DNA of 64,000 nt from Sporocytophaga myxococcoides. Its GTDB lineage: Bacteria; Bacteroidota; Bacteroidia; Cytophagales; Cytophagaceae. Every line of letters starts with the position of its first letter. Within the stretch, counting starts at the first letter, position 1. Position numbers and translations under genes: made by a program. The DNA lies in the NCBI RefSeq assembly GCF_000775915.1, contig NZ_BBLT01000008.1, positions 1-64,000 of the forward strand, read 5' to 3'. The notes beneath the pieces are model-generated. The model did not search any database and was not told the DNA's origin. It saw only the letters and a list, made by a program, of their open reading frames with translations. Shown in pieces: positions 54,574 to 62,877 of the stretch.

Positions 54574-55379
54574 CGGAAAAAATAATTTAGATTCAGATGA
54601 TGTGTAGATCCTGCTTTACTCATGGTTCCTGCGGCATAAGCTATTTCAAAATTGTATTTTCGGATTCCTGCTCCGAAAAACACTCTTGAAGGGAATGTAT
54701 TAATACCTGTCCATATTCTGAATCCCTTCACTGGAGTATATTCCAGCCCTGCTTTCCAATTTATGGAATATCTGATCTCTTTTTCTGTTTCCGCTGAAAG
54801 CACGATTTTGGAAGAGGGCTTCCAAAGGATACCAAGCTTCATTATGGTGGGTAATCTTTCTTCAAGATCCTTCCTTACTTTCGCCTGGCTCATATTGTAT
54901 ATATATGCTCCAAAAGACAGCTCCTTGCTAAGCTCGGCCTGACCACCGAAGGAAATGAGAACTTTGTGGATATTCTTTTCTTCTGTTATCTGTAATTGAA
55001 ATAAGTCCGCTTTTAATCCTAGACTTACATTCCTGATTTTATGAGCAAGACCTAGTCCAAGGAAACTTTCGTTATAATTTTCATCTCCATATCTTGAAAT
55101 GTTTATTCCGGTCCAAAGTTGCCTGTATGGAATGGCAACGGCAGCATTGTACTTGTTCAGGGATTTTATTCCAAAATAACTGGCATAATATATTCCACAA
55201 GCAGGGGCTTGTAAACCGGCTAGTCCGGATATGTTGTTAACAACAGACCATAAATCTGTTCCTGTAACAGAAGTATTTCCCATGCCAACCGACCTTGAGC
55301 CTGCTGGAAATGGATATCCGGTTCCTGCAGCTTTATAACTTATAAAACCACAGAGAACTAATAAAATCAGGCGTCTCAT
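54570..55379 (-). CDS. PorV/PorQ-like outer-membrane barrel protein
   Basis: A 269-residue protein with a signal peptide (to about residue 20) and the opening GYPFPAGSRSVGMGNTSVTGTDLWSVVNNISGLAG, the N-terminal plug signature of the FadL-fold PorV/PorQ family, followed by repeated strands to a terminal LNYFFR. PorV and PorQ work in T9SS cargo release and attachment; whether this paralogue does is unknown. First gene of a two-gene operon with the HhH barrel. Confidence 0.8.
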   Translation of the reverse strand: MRRLILLVLCGFISYKAAGTGYPFPAGSRSVGMGNTSVTGTDLWSVVNNISGLAGLQAPACGIYYASYFGIKSLNKYNAAVAIPYRQLWTGINISRYGDENYNESFLGLGLAHKIRNVSLGLKADLFQLQITEEKNIHKVLISFGGQAELSKELSFGAYIYNMSQAKVRKDLEERLPTIMKLGILWKPSSKIVLSAETEKEIRYSINWKAGLEYTPVKGFRIWTGINTFPSRVFFGAGIRKYNFEIAYAAGTMSKAGSTHHLNLNYFFR

Positions 55380-55655
55380 TGGCTATAACCTGATTAGCTG
55401 ACATTTAATGTTTAGTGGAATCCGAAAATTCCGAAAATAATACTGATGAAATAACATAGCTAAAAAGTTGGTTGAAGGTTTGAATTTAAAAGAAGTTTCT
55501 GAAAATTAAAATCCTTGAAAATGAGAATTATAGTTTTTTGAAAAAAGGAAGATATCCTTGGGAGCAATGAATTCGTTTACATATAAATTATTGGATTATT
55601 TACCGGATATATTTAATTTAAAAACCGGTTTTATTGTTACTCATATTTCTTACCC

Positions 55656-57752
55656 ATGATTATTAAAGGAAAAGCATTTTCATTCATTTTCATTTTAGCC
55701 TTCTCGGTTTTTATTTCACAAAGTATTAAAGCCCAGATGACTAAAGAATTTTATGATGAAGAGAAAACAAAAATTAAAGGAGAAGGACTGCTGGAGAATG
55801 GGCAAAGACAGGGGATCTGGAAGTTTTATGATGAAAACGGTTTTCTGGAAGCTGAAATGGGGTATAGTCAGGGGCGAGAAGATGGTGCTGTAAAAAACTT
55901 TTATCCCGGTGGGAATCTTGCTCTTGAAGCGACTTACAGGACCGGAAAAGAACATGGTCCATGGAAAGAATATTATAATAATGGAAAATTAAAAGTTGAC
56001 GGAAAATTTACTGATGGCAAACAGGACGGGGCATGGAAGGAGTATTATTCAAATGGTCAGCTCTCTGTGGATGGCGCTTATATCTTGGATAAAAAAGAAG
56101 GAACATGGAAGGAGTTTTATCCGGATGGTTTGATTAAAATTGACGGAGCTTTAAAGGATGGTAAAAGAACAGGCCCATGGAAAGAGTATTATGAAAACGG
56201 AAAGCCTTATTATGAATCCGTCTATAAGGATGATCTTGAAAATGCGATGACTAAAAAATATTATCCTTCCGGGATATTGCAAAGAGAAGGCGCCTTTATA
56301 GATGGCAAAGAGGAAGGGGAGTGGAAGGCTTATCATGAAAATGGTAAACTAGCCTCCAGGAGTTTTTATAAAGATGGAAAAGCTACAGGTACCTGGGAGG
56401 AATTTTTTGAAAGTGGACAAAAGAAATCTACCGGAACATATAAAGATGATTTGCAGGATGGAAATTGGAAGTACTACTATGATGGAGGTCAATTGAAAGT
56501 TCATGAGGTTTGGACAATGGGAAAATTAACGGATGTTCCTGGATATTATAATGAAAAGGGAATTGGGCTAAGTGCAGGTACATTTAAAGGCGGCAATGGG
56601 ACGAGATTGTTTTATTATGCTTCAGGAAAACTCCTTGCTGAAATACCATACAAAAATGGACTTCAGGATGGAATTGCCAAATCTTACTATGAAGACGGAA
56701 CCTTGAAAATGCAACTCACCTTCAAAGCAGGCCAAGAAGATGGTAAAATGACGGAGTACTATGAAAACGGAAAACTTTCAGCAGAGACTACCTGGAAAGA
56801 CGGTAAAGAGGAGGGCCTTTATAAAGAGTTTGATGAAGATGGACTTCCTGTAGCATTGGGTTATTATAAGGCAGGATTGGAAGACAGTCTCTGGACTGAA
56901 TTCCATGAAAATGGAAATATTCTTTCCCAAGGCTATTATATTAACGGGGAAAAAGAAGGTGACTGGATGGAGTTTTATGATACCGATACACTTGCAGCAG
57001 TAGGTGGATATGTGAATGGTAAACAGGAAGGCATATGGAAGGAATATTATAGCAATGGTAAAATTGCCAGTGAAGGGTCCTTTGAAGATGGCGTGAAATC
57101 AGGATTGTGGACGAGTTTTTTTGAATCAGGTAAAAAATCCATGGAAGGTTATTTTCTTAACGGATTGGAAGACGGATTATGGAAAACCTTTTATGAAAAT
57201 GGTATCATTGAATCTCAGGGTGAATATTCGGCTGGACTTGAAACAGGACCGTGGAAAGAGTATTATGAGAATGGTAAACTGCAGTCTGAAGGCAACTATG
57301 TAGGAGGGCAGGAAGACGGAACCTGGAAAACCTATTGGAGTAATGGTCAGCTTAATGAAGAAAGTCAGTGGGCCAAAGGTAAGCTGGTGAACTCTGGTGA
57401 TGTTTATTTCAGAGATGGTAAAGTCATTTTTAAAAGTGGTGTGAAAGGTGGTAATGGATATTCCAAAAGCTATCATGAAAACGGAAAGCTGTCTGCAGAA
57501 GGTGCCTTTAAAAATGGCTTACCGGAAGGCAAATGGAAATACTATCATACCAACGGAGTCTTAAAAGGAGAAGGAGAAATGAAGGCCGGACTTCGCTCCG
57601 GTACATGGAAGTTTTTTACGGATATCAGCAAACTCGAAGCAGAAGGAGCTTACAAATCAGATGAGCTTTCAGGGGTCTGGAGGTACTATGAACAGGGAAA
57701 GTTAAAAGATATTAGAAACTATGATGTGGAGGGAGAAGATGAAGATCTTTAA
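55656..57752 (+). CDS. Secreted MORN-variant repeat protein, large
   Basis: A 698-residue exported protein made almost wholly of repeats. Signal peptide 1-26 (ends SIKAQ). About 28 copies of a 22-23 residue unit follow, consensus YY.NGKL..EG.Y.DGKEDG.WKEY, the MORN_2/YwqK type of beta-hairpin repeat. Some units keep nearly identical DNA, so the array has expanded recently. Databases often call such proteins YwqK antitoxins, but nothing supports a toxin role. It probably forms a long beta-solenoid-like surface or periplasmic scaffold. It overlaps the next repeat gene by 14 nt. Confidence 0.87.
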   Translation: MIIKGKAFSFIFILAFSVFISQSIKAQMTKEFYDEEKTKIKGEGLLENGQRQGIWKFYDENGFLEAEMGYSQGREDGAVKNFYPGGNLALEATYRTGKEHGPWKEYYNNGKLKVDGKFTDGKQDGAWKEYYSNGQLSVDGAYILDKKEGTWKEFYPDGLIKIDGALKDGKRTGPWKEYYENGKPYYESVYKDDLENAMTKKYYPSGILQREGAFIDGKEEGEWKAYHENGKLASRSFYKDGKATGTWEEFFESGQKKSTGTYKDDLQDGNWKYYYDGGQLKVHEVWTMGKLTDVPGYYNEKGIGLSAGTFKGGNGTRLFYYASGKLLAEIPYKNGLQDGIAKSYYEDGTLKMQLTFKAGQEDGKMTEYYENGKLSAETTWKDGKEEGLYKEFDEDGLPVALGYYKAGLEDSLWTEFHENGNILSQGYYINGEKEGDWMEFYDTDTLAAVGGYVNGKQEGIWKEYYSNGKIASEGSFEDGVKSGLWTSFFESGKKSMEGYFLNGLEDGLWKTFYENGIIESQGEYSAGLETGPWKEYYENGKLQSEGNYVGGQEDGTWKTYWSNGQLNEESQWAKGKLVNSGDVYFRDGKVIFKSGVKGGNGYSKSYHENGKLSAEGAFKNGLPEGKWKYYHTNGVLKGEGEMKAGLRSGTWKFFTDISKLEAEGAYKSDELSGVWRYYEQGKLKDIRNYDVEGEDEDL

Positions 57753-58353
57753 AATGATAGCAATACTACTTCTTGCAAGTGGGTTGTCGTATGCTCAGGA
57801 AGTTGTGGTGGAAAAGTATGATAACGGAAAGGTTAAAGCTGAAGGCACAGCAAAAGACGGAAAGAAAGTCGGTTCCTGGAAATTTTATTATAAGGACGGC
57901 ACAATCATGGCTGAGGAGATCTATAACAATGGTGTGCTTGACGGTAAAGTAAAACGTTATGATTTTAAAGGAAGGCTGAACACACTGGAAAACTGGAAGG
58001 AGGGTCTGGAAGAAGATACAGCATACGAATATTATCCGTCAGGTAAGTTGTTCAGAAAAGGTCCTTATAAAGAGGGGTTGCAGGAAGGAGAGTGGTTAAC
58101 CTATTATGAGAATGGAAAAGTAAAAGATAAGGGGATGTATTCCTTTGGTACCGCTACAGGCATCTGGTATTTTTATGATAAAGCAGGTAAGTTACTGCAT
58201 GAAGCCTCCTACGATAAAGGCATAAAAGAAGGTCCTGCAAAGTTTTATAAAAATGGAAAAATTGAATCTTCTGGAAACTATGTCAATGGCGAAATGAAAG
58301 GAGAGTGGAAGATTTATAAAAATGGAAAGCCGGATATGATATATGAGTATTGA
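57739..58353 (+). CDS. Secreted MORN-variant repeat protein, small
   Basis: A 204-residue companion of the preceding protein. Signal peptide 1-19 (MKIFKMIAILLLASGLSYAQ) then about eight MORN-variant units (YDNGKVKAEGTAKDGKKVGSWKFYYKDG...). ATG 57739 is chosen because it places the signal peptide at the N-terminus; the frame begins six codons earlier. It overlaps the upstream stop, so translation is coupled. Both proteins likely share a location and may assemble together. Confidence 0.85.
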   Translation: MKIFKMIAILLLASGLSYAQEVVVEKYDNGKVKAEGTAKDGKKVGSWKFYYKDGTIMAEEIYNNGVLDGKVKRYDFKGRLNTLENWKEGLEEDTAYEYYPSGKLFRKGPYKEGLQEGEWLTYYENGKVKDKGMYSFGTATGIWYFYDKAGKLLHEASYDKGIKEGPAKFYKNGKIESSGNYVNGEMKGEWKIYKNGKPDMIYEY

Positions 58354-58574
58354 GCTTGTCCGGTTGTAGGTCTAACTGGGTTGTAAAGGTATGGTATCAA
58401 GCGCAGGAAAAAGAAGGGGAGTTTAATGGGAATTATGCTTTTAACTATATAACCTATTATTCAAGGATAGGGAAATTTTTAACTATTTATCCATTAGCAC
58501 CAAAATATACTTATAATTCACCTTATACTTTTTTTGTAGATTGTGTAATCGATGTAGGAGGAGCAATGTTTTAA
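58350..58574 (+). CDS. Doubtful small ORF, possible gene fragment
   Basis: A 74-codon frame starting with a TTG that overlaps the previous stop. The product is Tyr/Phe-rich (FNYITYYSRIGKFLTIYPLAPKYTYNSPYTFF) with plausible codon use but no signal peptide and no recognised domain. It may be the tail of a decayed gene. Confidence 0.3.
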   Translation: MSLSGCRSNWVVKVWYQAQEKEGEFNGNYAFNYITYYSRIGKFLTIYPLAPKYTYNSPYTFFVDCVIDVGGAMF

Positions 58575-58939
58575 TTACTTGTAAGTTTTGCCTAAATCAT
58601 AATTCAAAATTAAAGCAAGATTAGGAGCCTGCAATACCTATAGTGATTGTAGATAATTTGACTGACTTTTAGATAGCTTAAATCAACTTGACCCAAACAA
58701 AATCTATGTTAGGGACTGTGTTATTGCACAATATGTAATAGCAATAGAATCAAGCTAGCTGTTTTTTCTGATACTAAAACCCGTACCATTTCCTGTTAGT
58801 AATATATTGAGCGGCTATATTTTGCATAATATGAAATTACGTATTTGTGAACATATTTTAGGTGTGTTACAAATATGGCAATTAGTAATAAAGCCAACTT
58901 TTTGTAATAGCAACTTTATCTTTTTTTTAGCAAAAAATA
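58575..58939. other. Intergenic region, possible gene debris
   Basis: About 365 nt. Short coding-like stretches (QLDPNKIYVRDCVIAQYVI near 58683-58740) are interrupted by stops, which would fit a decayed gene. No intact feature seen. Confidence 0.35.
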
Positions 58940-59584
58940 TTATTTTTTCCTGGCTAACACAAATTCAGCAAAACCAAGTAAATCCCAAAATACACTACCC
59001 ATTACATATCCGTATTTTATTTTATTATGAAATAACTTTATGGGTAGAAGAAGCATGTTTTGAAAATCGCGTCTTGTTCCTCCTTTAATAGGTGTGCAGG
59101 AAGCAGACATTAATGTGTTGTACAATTCAACTTTTGTGTAAATTCTGCAATGTGTATTGTCATCAAAAAAGTTAAGGGTTCCCCTCTTGCTTGGCAATGT
59201 AGTACTTTTTATACCGGGGTACTCAATATATATAAGTCCTCCAGGTTTAAGTTTAGGTACTAATGCTTTTATAACTTCCGTACCATTTGGCAAATGCTCT
59301 ATTACATGCGCCATCATTATGGCATCATAATAATTATCAGGGATATTATGAAAATTTAGCAGGGTAAGATCCATCTCATAAAACTGATCCATTAATTTAA
59401 GATCAGTTTCACTGTTATTGTAATCCTTTTCTCTATCTACTCCATGATAGACACATTTAGGGAACCATTTTTTTGTATTTGCAGCAGAATGATTTCCTGC
59501 TCCAATATCTAAAAGTATAAACGACTGGTTCGTTGAAAAATATTTGTCTAAAAATCTAAACTTAGACGGTAGACCTAATCTCAT
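58940..59584 (-). CDS. Class I SAM-dependent methyltransferase
   Basis: A 214-residue methyltransferase. FILLDIGAGNHSAANTKKWF (motif I), HGVDREKDY (strand 2 acid), YDAIMMAHVIEHLPNG and LKPGGLIYIEYPGI fit the Methyltransf_11/23 type. The substrate is not evident. ATG 59584 (MRLGLPSKF) is likely; a TTG at 59659 would add 25 hydrophobic and basic residues. The long intergenic space upstream separates it from the divergent GtrA gene. Confidence 0.82.
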   Translation of the reverse strand: MRLGLPSKFRFLDKYFSTNQSFILLDIGAGNHSAANTKKWFPKCVYHGVDREKDYNNSETDLKLMDQFYEMDLTLLNFHNIPDNYYDAIMMAHVIEHLPNGTEVIKALVPKLKPGGLIYIEYPGIKSTTLPSKRGTLNFFDDNTHCRIYTKVELYNTLMSASCTPIKGGTRRDFQNMLLLPIKLFHNKIKYGYVMGSVFWDLLGFAEFVLARKK

Positions 59585-59955
59585 GATATTTTTTTTAATG
59601 AAAAATTTATACAAAATTCTGTTTTTTCTAAGAAAAAAAACAATTTGTAAAAATATCAAAAAAAACTAACTCGTAAAATTAATATTCAACAACATTTCGA
59701 ATGTCTCTCAAAACTTGTAAGTGTAATTGATTGAAAAATATATTTGAAGAGTTTTTAGTAAGCTAAACAATAAAAGAAAGAACCTTTAGTTATTACATAA
59801 TATTAAACGTTAGTGAGTTGACTTTTAGTGGTTTGATGTTTTTTGCAGGTTTGATTACCTCTTTTTTATAATATTTCAGATTTTCTTCAGGTTTTAATGT
59901 TAAATTTGAGCTTTTAAAGGACTGTTACATTTGAACAATGTGCGAATCTTAATTT
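59585..59955. other. Divergent intergenic region
   Basis: About 370 nt of AT-rich DNA between divergent starts (methyltransferase on minus, GtrA on plus). It must hold both promoters, but I cannot place them with confidence. Long T/A runs at 59585-59670. Confidence 0.4.
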
Positions 59956-60345
59956 ATGATAAGTACAAAGCTTAAGGATCAATTTATTCGGTTTGCAGTA
60001 GTAGGAGGTATTTGTACTGCAGTAAACTATGTTATTTTTATAGCGTTGATCAATTTTACTGAAATTCATTATTTGGTAGCCTCTACAATAGGATTTTTAA
60101 CCGGACTTGTAACAGGTTTTTATATCAATAAAAACTGGACCTTCTCAAGGGATGATGAAGCGAATAAAAGTTATTTTATGAAATATTTGCTTTTATACTC
60201 GTTTTCATTGGCAGTGAATCTGTTTATTCTTGATTTTTTAGTGGAAAACTATCACGTCTCTGAAATTTTTGCTCAGGTTGTAGCTACTGGTACAACAGTT
60301 TTATCCAATTTTTTTGGGTCTAAAATGTTGGTTTTTAAAGCTTAG
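59956..60345 (+). CDS. GtrA-family membrane protein
   Basis: A 129-residue protein with four membrane helices. The N-terminal FIRFAVVGGICTAVNYVIFIAL and FYINKNWTFSRDDE are signature regions of the GtrA family, which flips polyprenyl-phosphate sugars across the inner membrane. A glycosyltransferase partner is not adjacent. Confidence 0.9.
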   Translation: MISTKLKDQFIRFAVVGGICTAVNYVIFIALINFTEIHYLVASTIGFLTGLVTGFYINKNWTFSRDDEANKSYFMKYLLLYSFSLAVNLFILDFLVENYHVSEIFAQVVATGTTVLSNFFGSKMLVFKA

Positions 60346-60433
60346 TTGGTTGAGAGAATCATTGCCGGACAGGTAGTCACAGAAATGATATTCAACTCAA
60401 GTATTCTTTTTGAAGGAGATATAATATTTCTCT

Positions 60434-62278
60434 TTATCTGATAATTCCCATCTTCTTCATAAGAAATGTAGCATTTTTATTGGTTGCTTTCCCTTGTCGC
60501 ATTTTGTAATCAAAAGTTACATCATTGTTTTCGATTAAACTTTCAAAGCAGAAATTACAGATCTTATCCGGATATTTTAATTCAGTATCTCCCAGAGCTA
60601 GATCATGAGTTGCAATGATAGAAGCGCAATTCAGATCTTTTAATTCTTCAACCATCGCAATAGATCCTGTAAGCTTATCATCAGAATTTGTGCCCTTAAG
60701 CATTTCATCAATAAGAATCAATAACGGAGCACCCTTACGTGCTAAGTCAATGATAAGCTTAAGTCTTTTTAATTCAGCATGGAAGTAGGAAGTCTGCTCT
60801 TTTAAAGAATCTGAAGTTCGCATACTTGAATATATATCAAGTGTTGATGTTTCTCCGTGAATTGCGCAAACAGGACAACCGACCTGGGCTAGTAAAGCAT
60901 TTAAACCTACAGCTCTTAAGAAAGTACTTTTGCCAGCCATATTCGCACCTGTCACTATCATTAGATTTTGTGAAGATCCCAGTTCAAAATCATTGGTAAT
61001 TCTTTTAGATTCAGGAATAAGCGGATGTCCTAGCGATTTGAAATAAATTCTTGGTTTGCCTTCTGAAATGATTGGGAATATAAATTTCGTATTGTTAAAG
61101 GCAAAGCCTGCCAGACTGTTCAGGATATCAAGATACTCGCAGGTATTCAACCATTGACTTACTTGTTCATGGTGTTCTTTTTTCCATTTTTCCAATGCAT
61201 GGATACAATGAAAATCGTAGAGGAAAAATGAATTCATTACAGGACCGAATAAACCATTGAGCCTGTAATCAAACATACCTGAAAGTTTTTTTAGACTGGT
61301 GAAAGCAATGTGTGCTTCTTCTGCTTTGGTTTTAAAAGATTTTAAAGTTGCATTGTCGAAATCTTCTTTGCGGATAAGTTCCAAGACTTTCTGGTATCCT
61401 GAAAGGTAATTATGCTTTTTACCTATAATCTGATGGTATGCATTGACCTTTTTAATAGTTATCCCATATATTGCCCAATGAAATGCAACAATGAGCATTA
61501 TATAGGTCCAGAGACCGTCCACAAATATGGAGGAGATTATTAAAGCCAGACAGATGAAAGGGGTCGTTAAAGATGTTATTCTTATAAAACCTGTTATAAT
61601 GTCTGATTTCAAATGAAGCCAATTCAACAATGCTTTTTGTGAACTTTCTTCATTGGTTATTTCACTGCCATGTGCATAAAAGTATTGCCTGAATTCAACT
61701 TTATCTTTTAAAACGCTAATTGCTTCCTGTCTTTCCAGAATAGATTGCTTGTTGCTGAGTGGTTCTAATAAAATTGAAGCAAGTCGGAATGAAGACTCAG
61801 GAAGGCAAGTCCTGTTTATGGATTGGAAAAAGGAAGCATCACCAAATAAATCAAGATCGTAGGAGTAGGGGTGGGAAGGATTAATATATTCATTTCCATT
61901 TTTGAAAAAGGAATGGTCTCCTTTAAGCCCATTCAACTCCCCTTGATTCAGGTCTATTAAGGTGGTATAGAATTTCTTTTTTATTTTCAGGTTAAGACTC
62001 TTTATTACAAACGCAATAAAAACAAAGAGTAAAGCCGCAGAGCCAAATACATTGAATGTATTTGCATCCTGGATCATAAAATAAAGACAAGCCAGAAATG
62101 CAATAGCCGAAAGTAATCGGAAGGTTCCGGTCAGACTTTGATCTTTTTCAATTTTGTTTTTTATTTCAATAAATGCCTTAAGCTGTTTTTCATAAACATC
62201 TTTAGGTATGGTATTCACTGGATTCACCTTTTGCGTATTTGATTCTGTTGAATGTTTATAAGAATCTTGTATAATCAA
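60434..62278 (-). CDS. Membrane-anchored MutS-family ATPase
   Basis: A 614-residue protein with the MutS core and ATPase but no mismatch-binding domain. Two hydrophobic segments lie near residues 53-90 and two near 225-260. Walker A is TGANMAGKSTFLRAVG, Walker B is PLLILIDEMLKGTNS, and ATHDLALGD follows. Bacteroidota encode several such MutS paralogues of unknown role; canonical repair is unlikely without domain I. The start is taken as TTG 62278, overlapping the NUDIX gene by 23 nt, since the next Met is at residue 68 inside the first hydrophobic segment. Confidence 0.85.
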   Translation of the reverse strand: MIIQDSYKHSTESNTQKVNPVNTIPKDVYEKQLKAFIEIKNKIEKDQSLTGTFRLLSAIAFLACLYFMIQDANTFNVFGSAALLFVFIAFVIKSLNLKIKKKFYTTLIDLNQGELNGLKGDHSFFKNGNEYINPSHPYSYDLDLFGDASFFQSINRTCLPESSFRLASILLEPLSNKQSILERQEAISVLKDKVEFRQYFYAHGSEITNEESSQKALLNWLHLKSDIITGFIRITSLTTPFICLALIISSIFVDGLWTYIMLIVAFHWAIYGITIKKVNAYHQIIGKKHNYLSGYQKVLELIRKEDFDNATLKSFKTKAEEAHIAFTSLKKLSGMFDYRLNGLFGPVMNSFFLYDFHCIHALEKWKKEHHEQVSQWLNTCEYLDILNSLAGFAFNNTKFIFPIISEGKPRIYFKSLGHPLIPESKRITNDFELGSSQNLMIVTGANMAGKSTFLRAVGLNALLAQVGCPVCAIHGETSTLDIYSSMRTSDSLKEQTSYFHAELKRLKLIIDLARKGAPLLILIDEMLKGTNSDDKLTGSIAMVEELKDLNCASIIATHDLALGDTELKYPDKICNFCFESLIENNDVTFDYKMRQGKATNKNATFLMKKMGIIR

Positions 62279-62741
62279 AGTTTTGCATAAATGCTTCTAT
62301 CTTTTCTTTTGTAAGATAATCTTTAAGATGAATGAATTCCCTTGACATGGTTGGTGGGATATTATTCAGATCGAACCATTTAAGCTCTTCAAATTCATCA
62401 ACTATTCCGATTTTATCTTCCAGAATTCCGCTATAGTGTTGGATCTGTATAAAGAAAATGTAATTATCTGAACTGCCTGTTGAATATTGTATATAAGGAG
62501 GATTAGTGGCTAGTTCCTGATATTTGCTTATAGTATCAGTTATTTGTTTTGTAGGAATTAATTCTTCCGATAATTCTCTTGCTGCTGCCTGAAATAGGGT
62601 TTCACCTTCTTCCACACCACCTCCTGGAATCCACCAGTATTCTTCGCCTTCTTTGCTTATTCTTCTTCCAAGCAATGCATATGGGGTGTCTTTTTCCGGG
62701 CAGGTGAAGAATAATAGTTTGGCTTTTTGTTTCATAAACAT
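62256..62741 (-). CDS. NUDIX hydrolase
   Basis: A 161-residue NUDIX enzyme. The Nudix box reads GGGVEEGETLFQAAARELSEEL (conserved Gly, the Glu, and REL-SEE at its end), in the order G-x5-E-x7-RE-x2-EE. It would hydrolyse a nucleoside diphosphate linked to another moiety. It overlaps the MutS-like gene by 23 nt, so the pair is translationally linked; a nucleotide-pool or DNA-quality role is conceivable but unproven. Confidence 0.87.
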   Translation of the reverse strand: MFMKQKAKLLFFTCPEKDTPYALLGRRISKEGEEYWWIPGGGVEEGETLFQAAARELSEELIPTKQITDTISKYQELATNPPYIQYSTGSSDNYIFFIQIQHYSGILEDKIGIVDEFEELKWFDLNNIPPTMSREFIHLKDYLTKEKIEAFMQNFDYTRFL

Positions 62742-62816
62742 TGTTTACTTATTAAGCAATTTAAAGAAGGATAAATATAAAAATTTACATCGAAGAATTC
62801 ATTTAATTGGATACCT

Positions 62817-62854
62817 AAAAAAATAATGCAGACCCATAGGAGTCTGCATTATTT
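62817..62854 (-). terminator. Terminator of the E2 gene
   Basis: AAATAATGCAGAC (62821-62833) pairs perfectly with GTCTGCATTATTT (62842-62854), 13 bp. On the minus strand the stem is followed by a T-rich tract (complement of 62813-62820), 24 nt past the E2 stop. Confidence 0.85.
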
Positions 62855-62877
62855 GAATATCAATCAGATGTGTTGCT

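Noticed and set aside
55656-57752. Toxin-antitoxin (YwqK antitoxin) assignment for the MORN-variant protein
   Set aside because: The protein has a signal peptide and many repeats and no toxin gene is adjacent; the name is inherited from family labels.
58807-59088. Plus-strand 93-codon frame
   Set aside because: About half of it lies antisense to the methyltransferase end, and the rest has no coding character or start signal.
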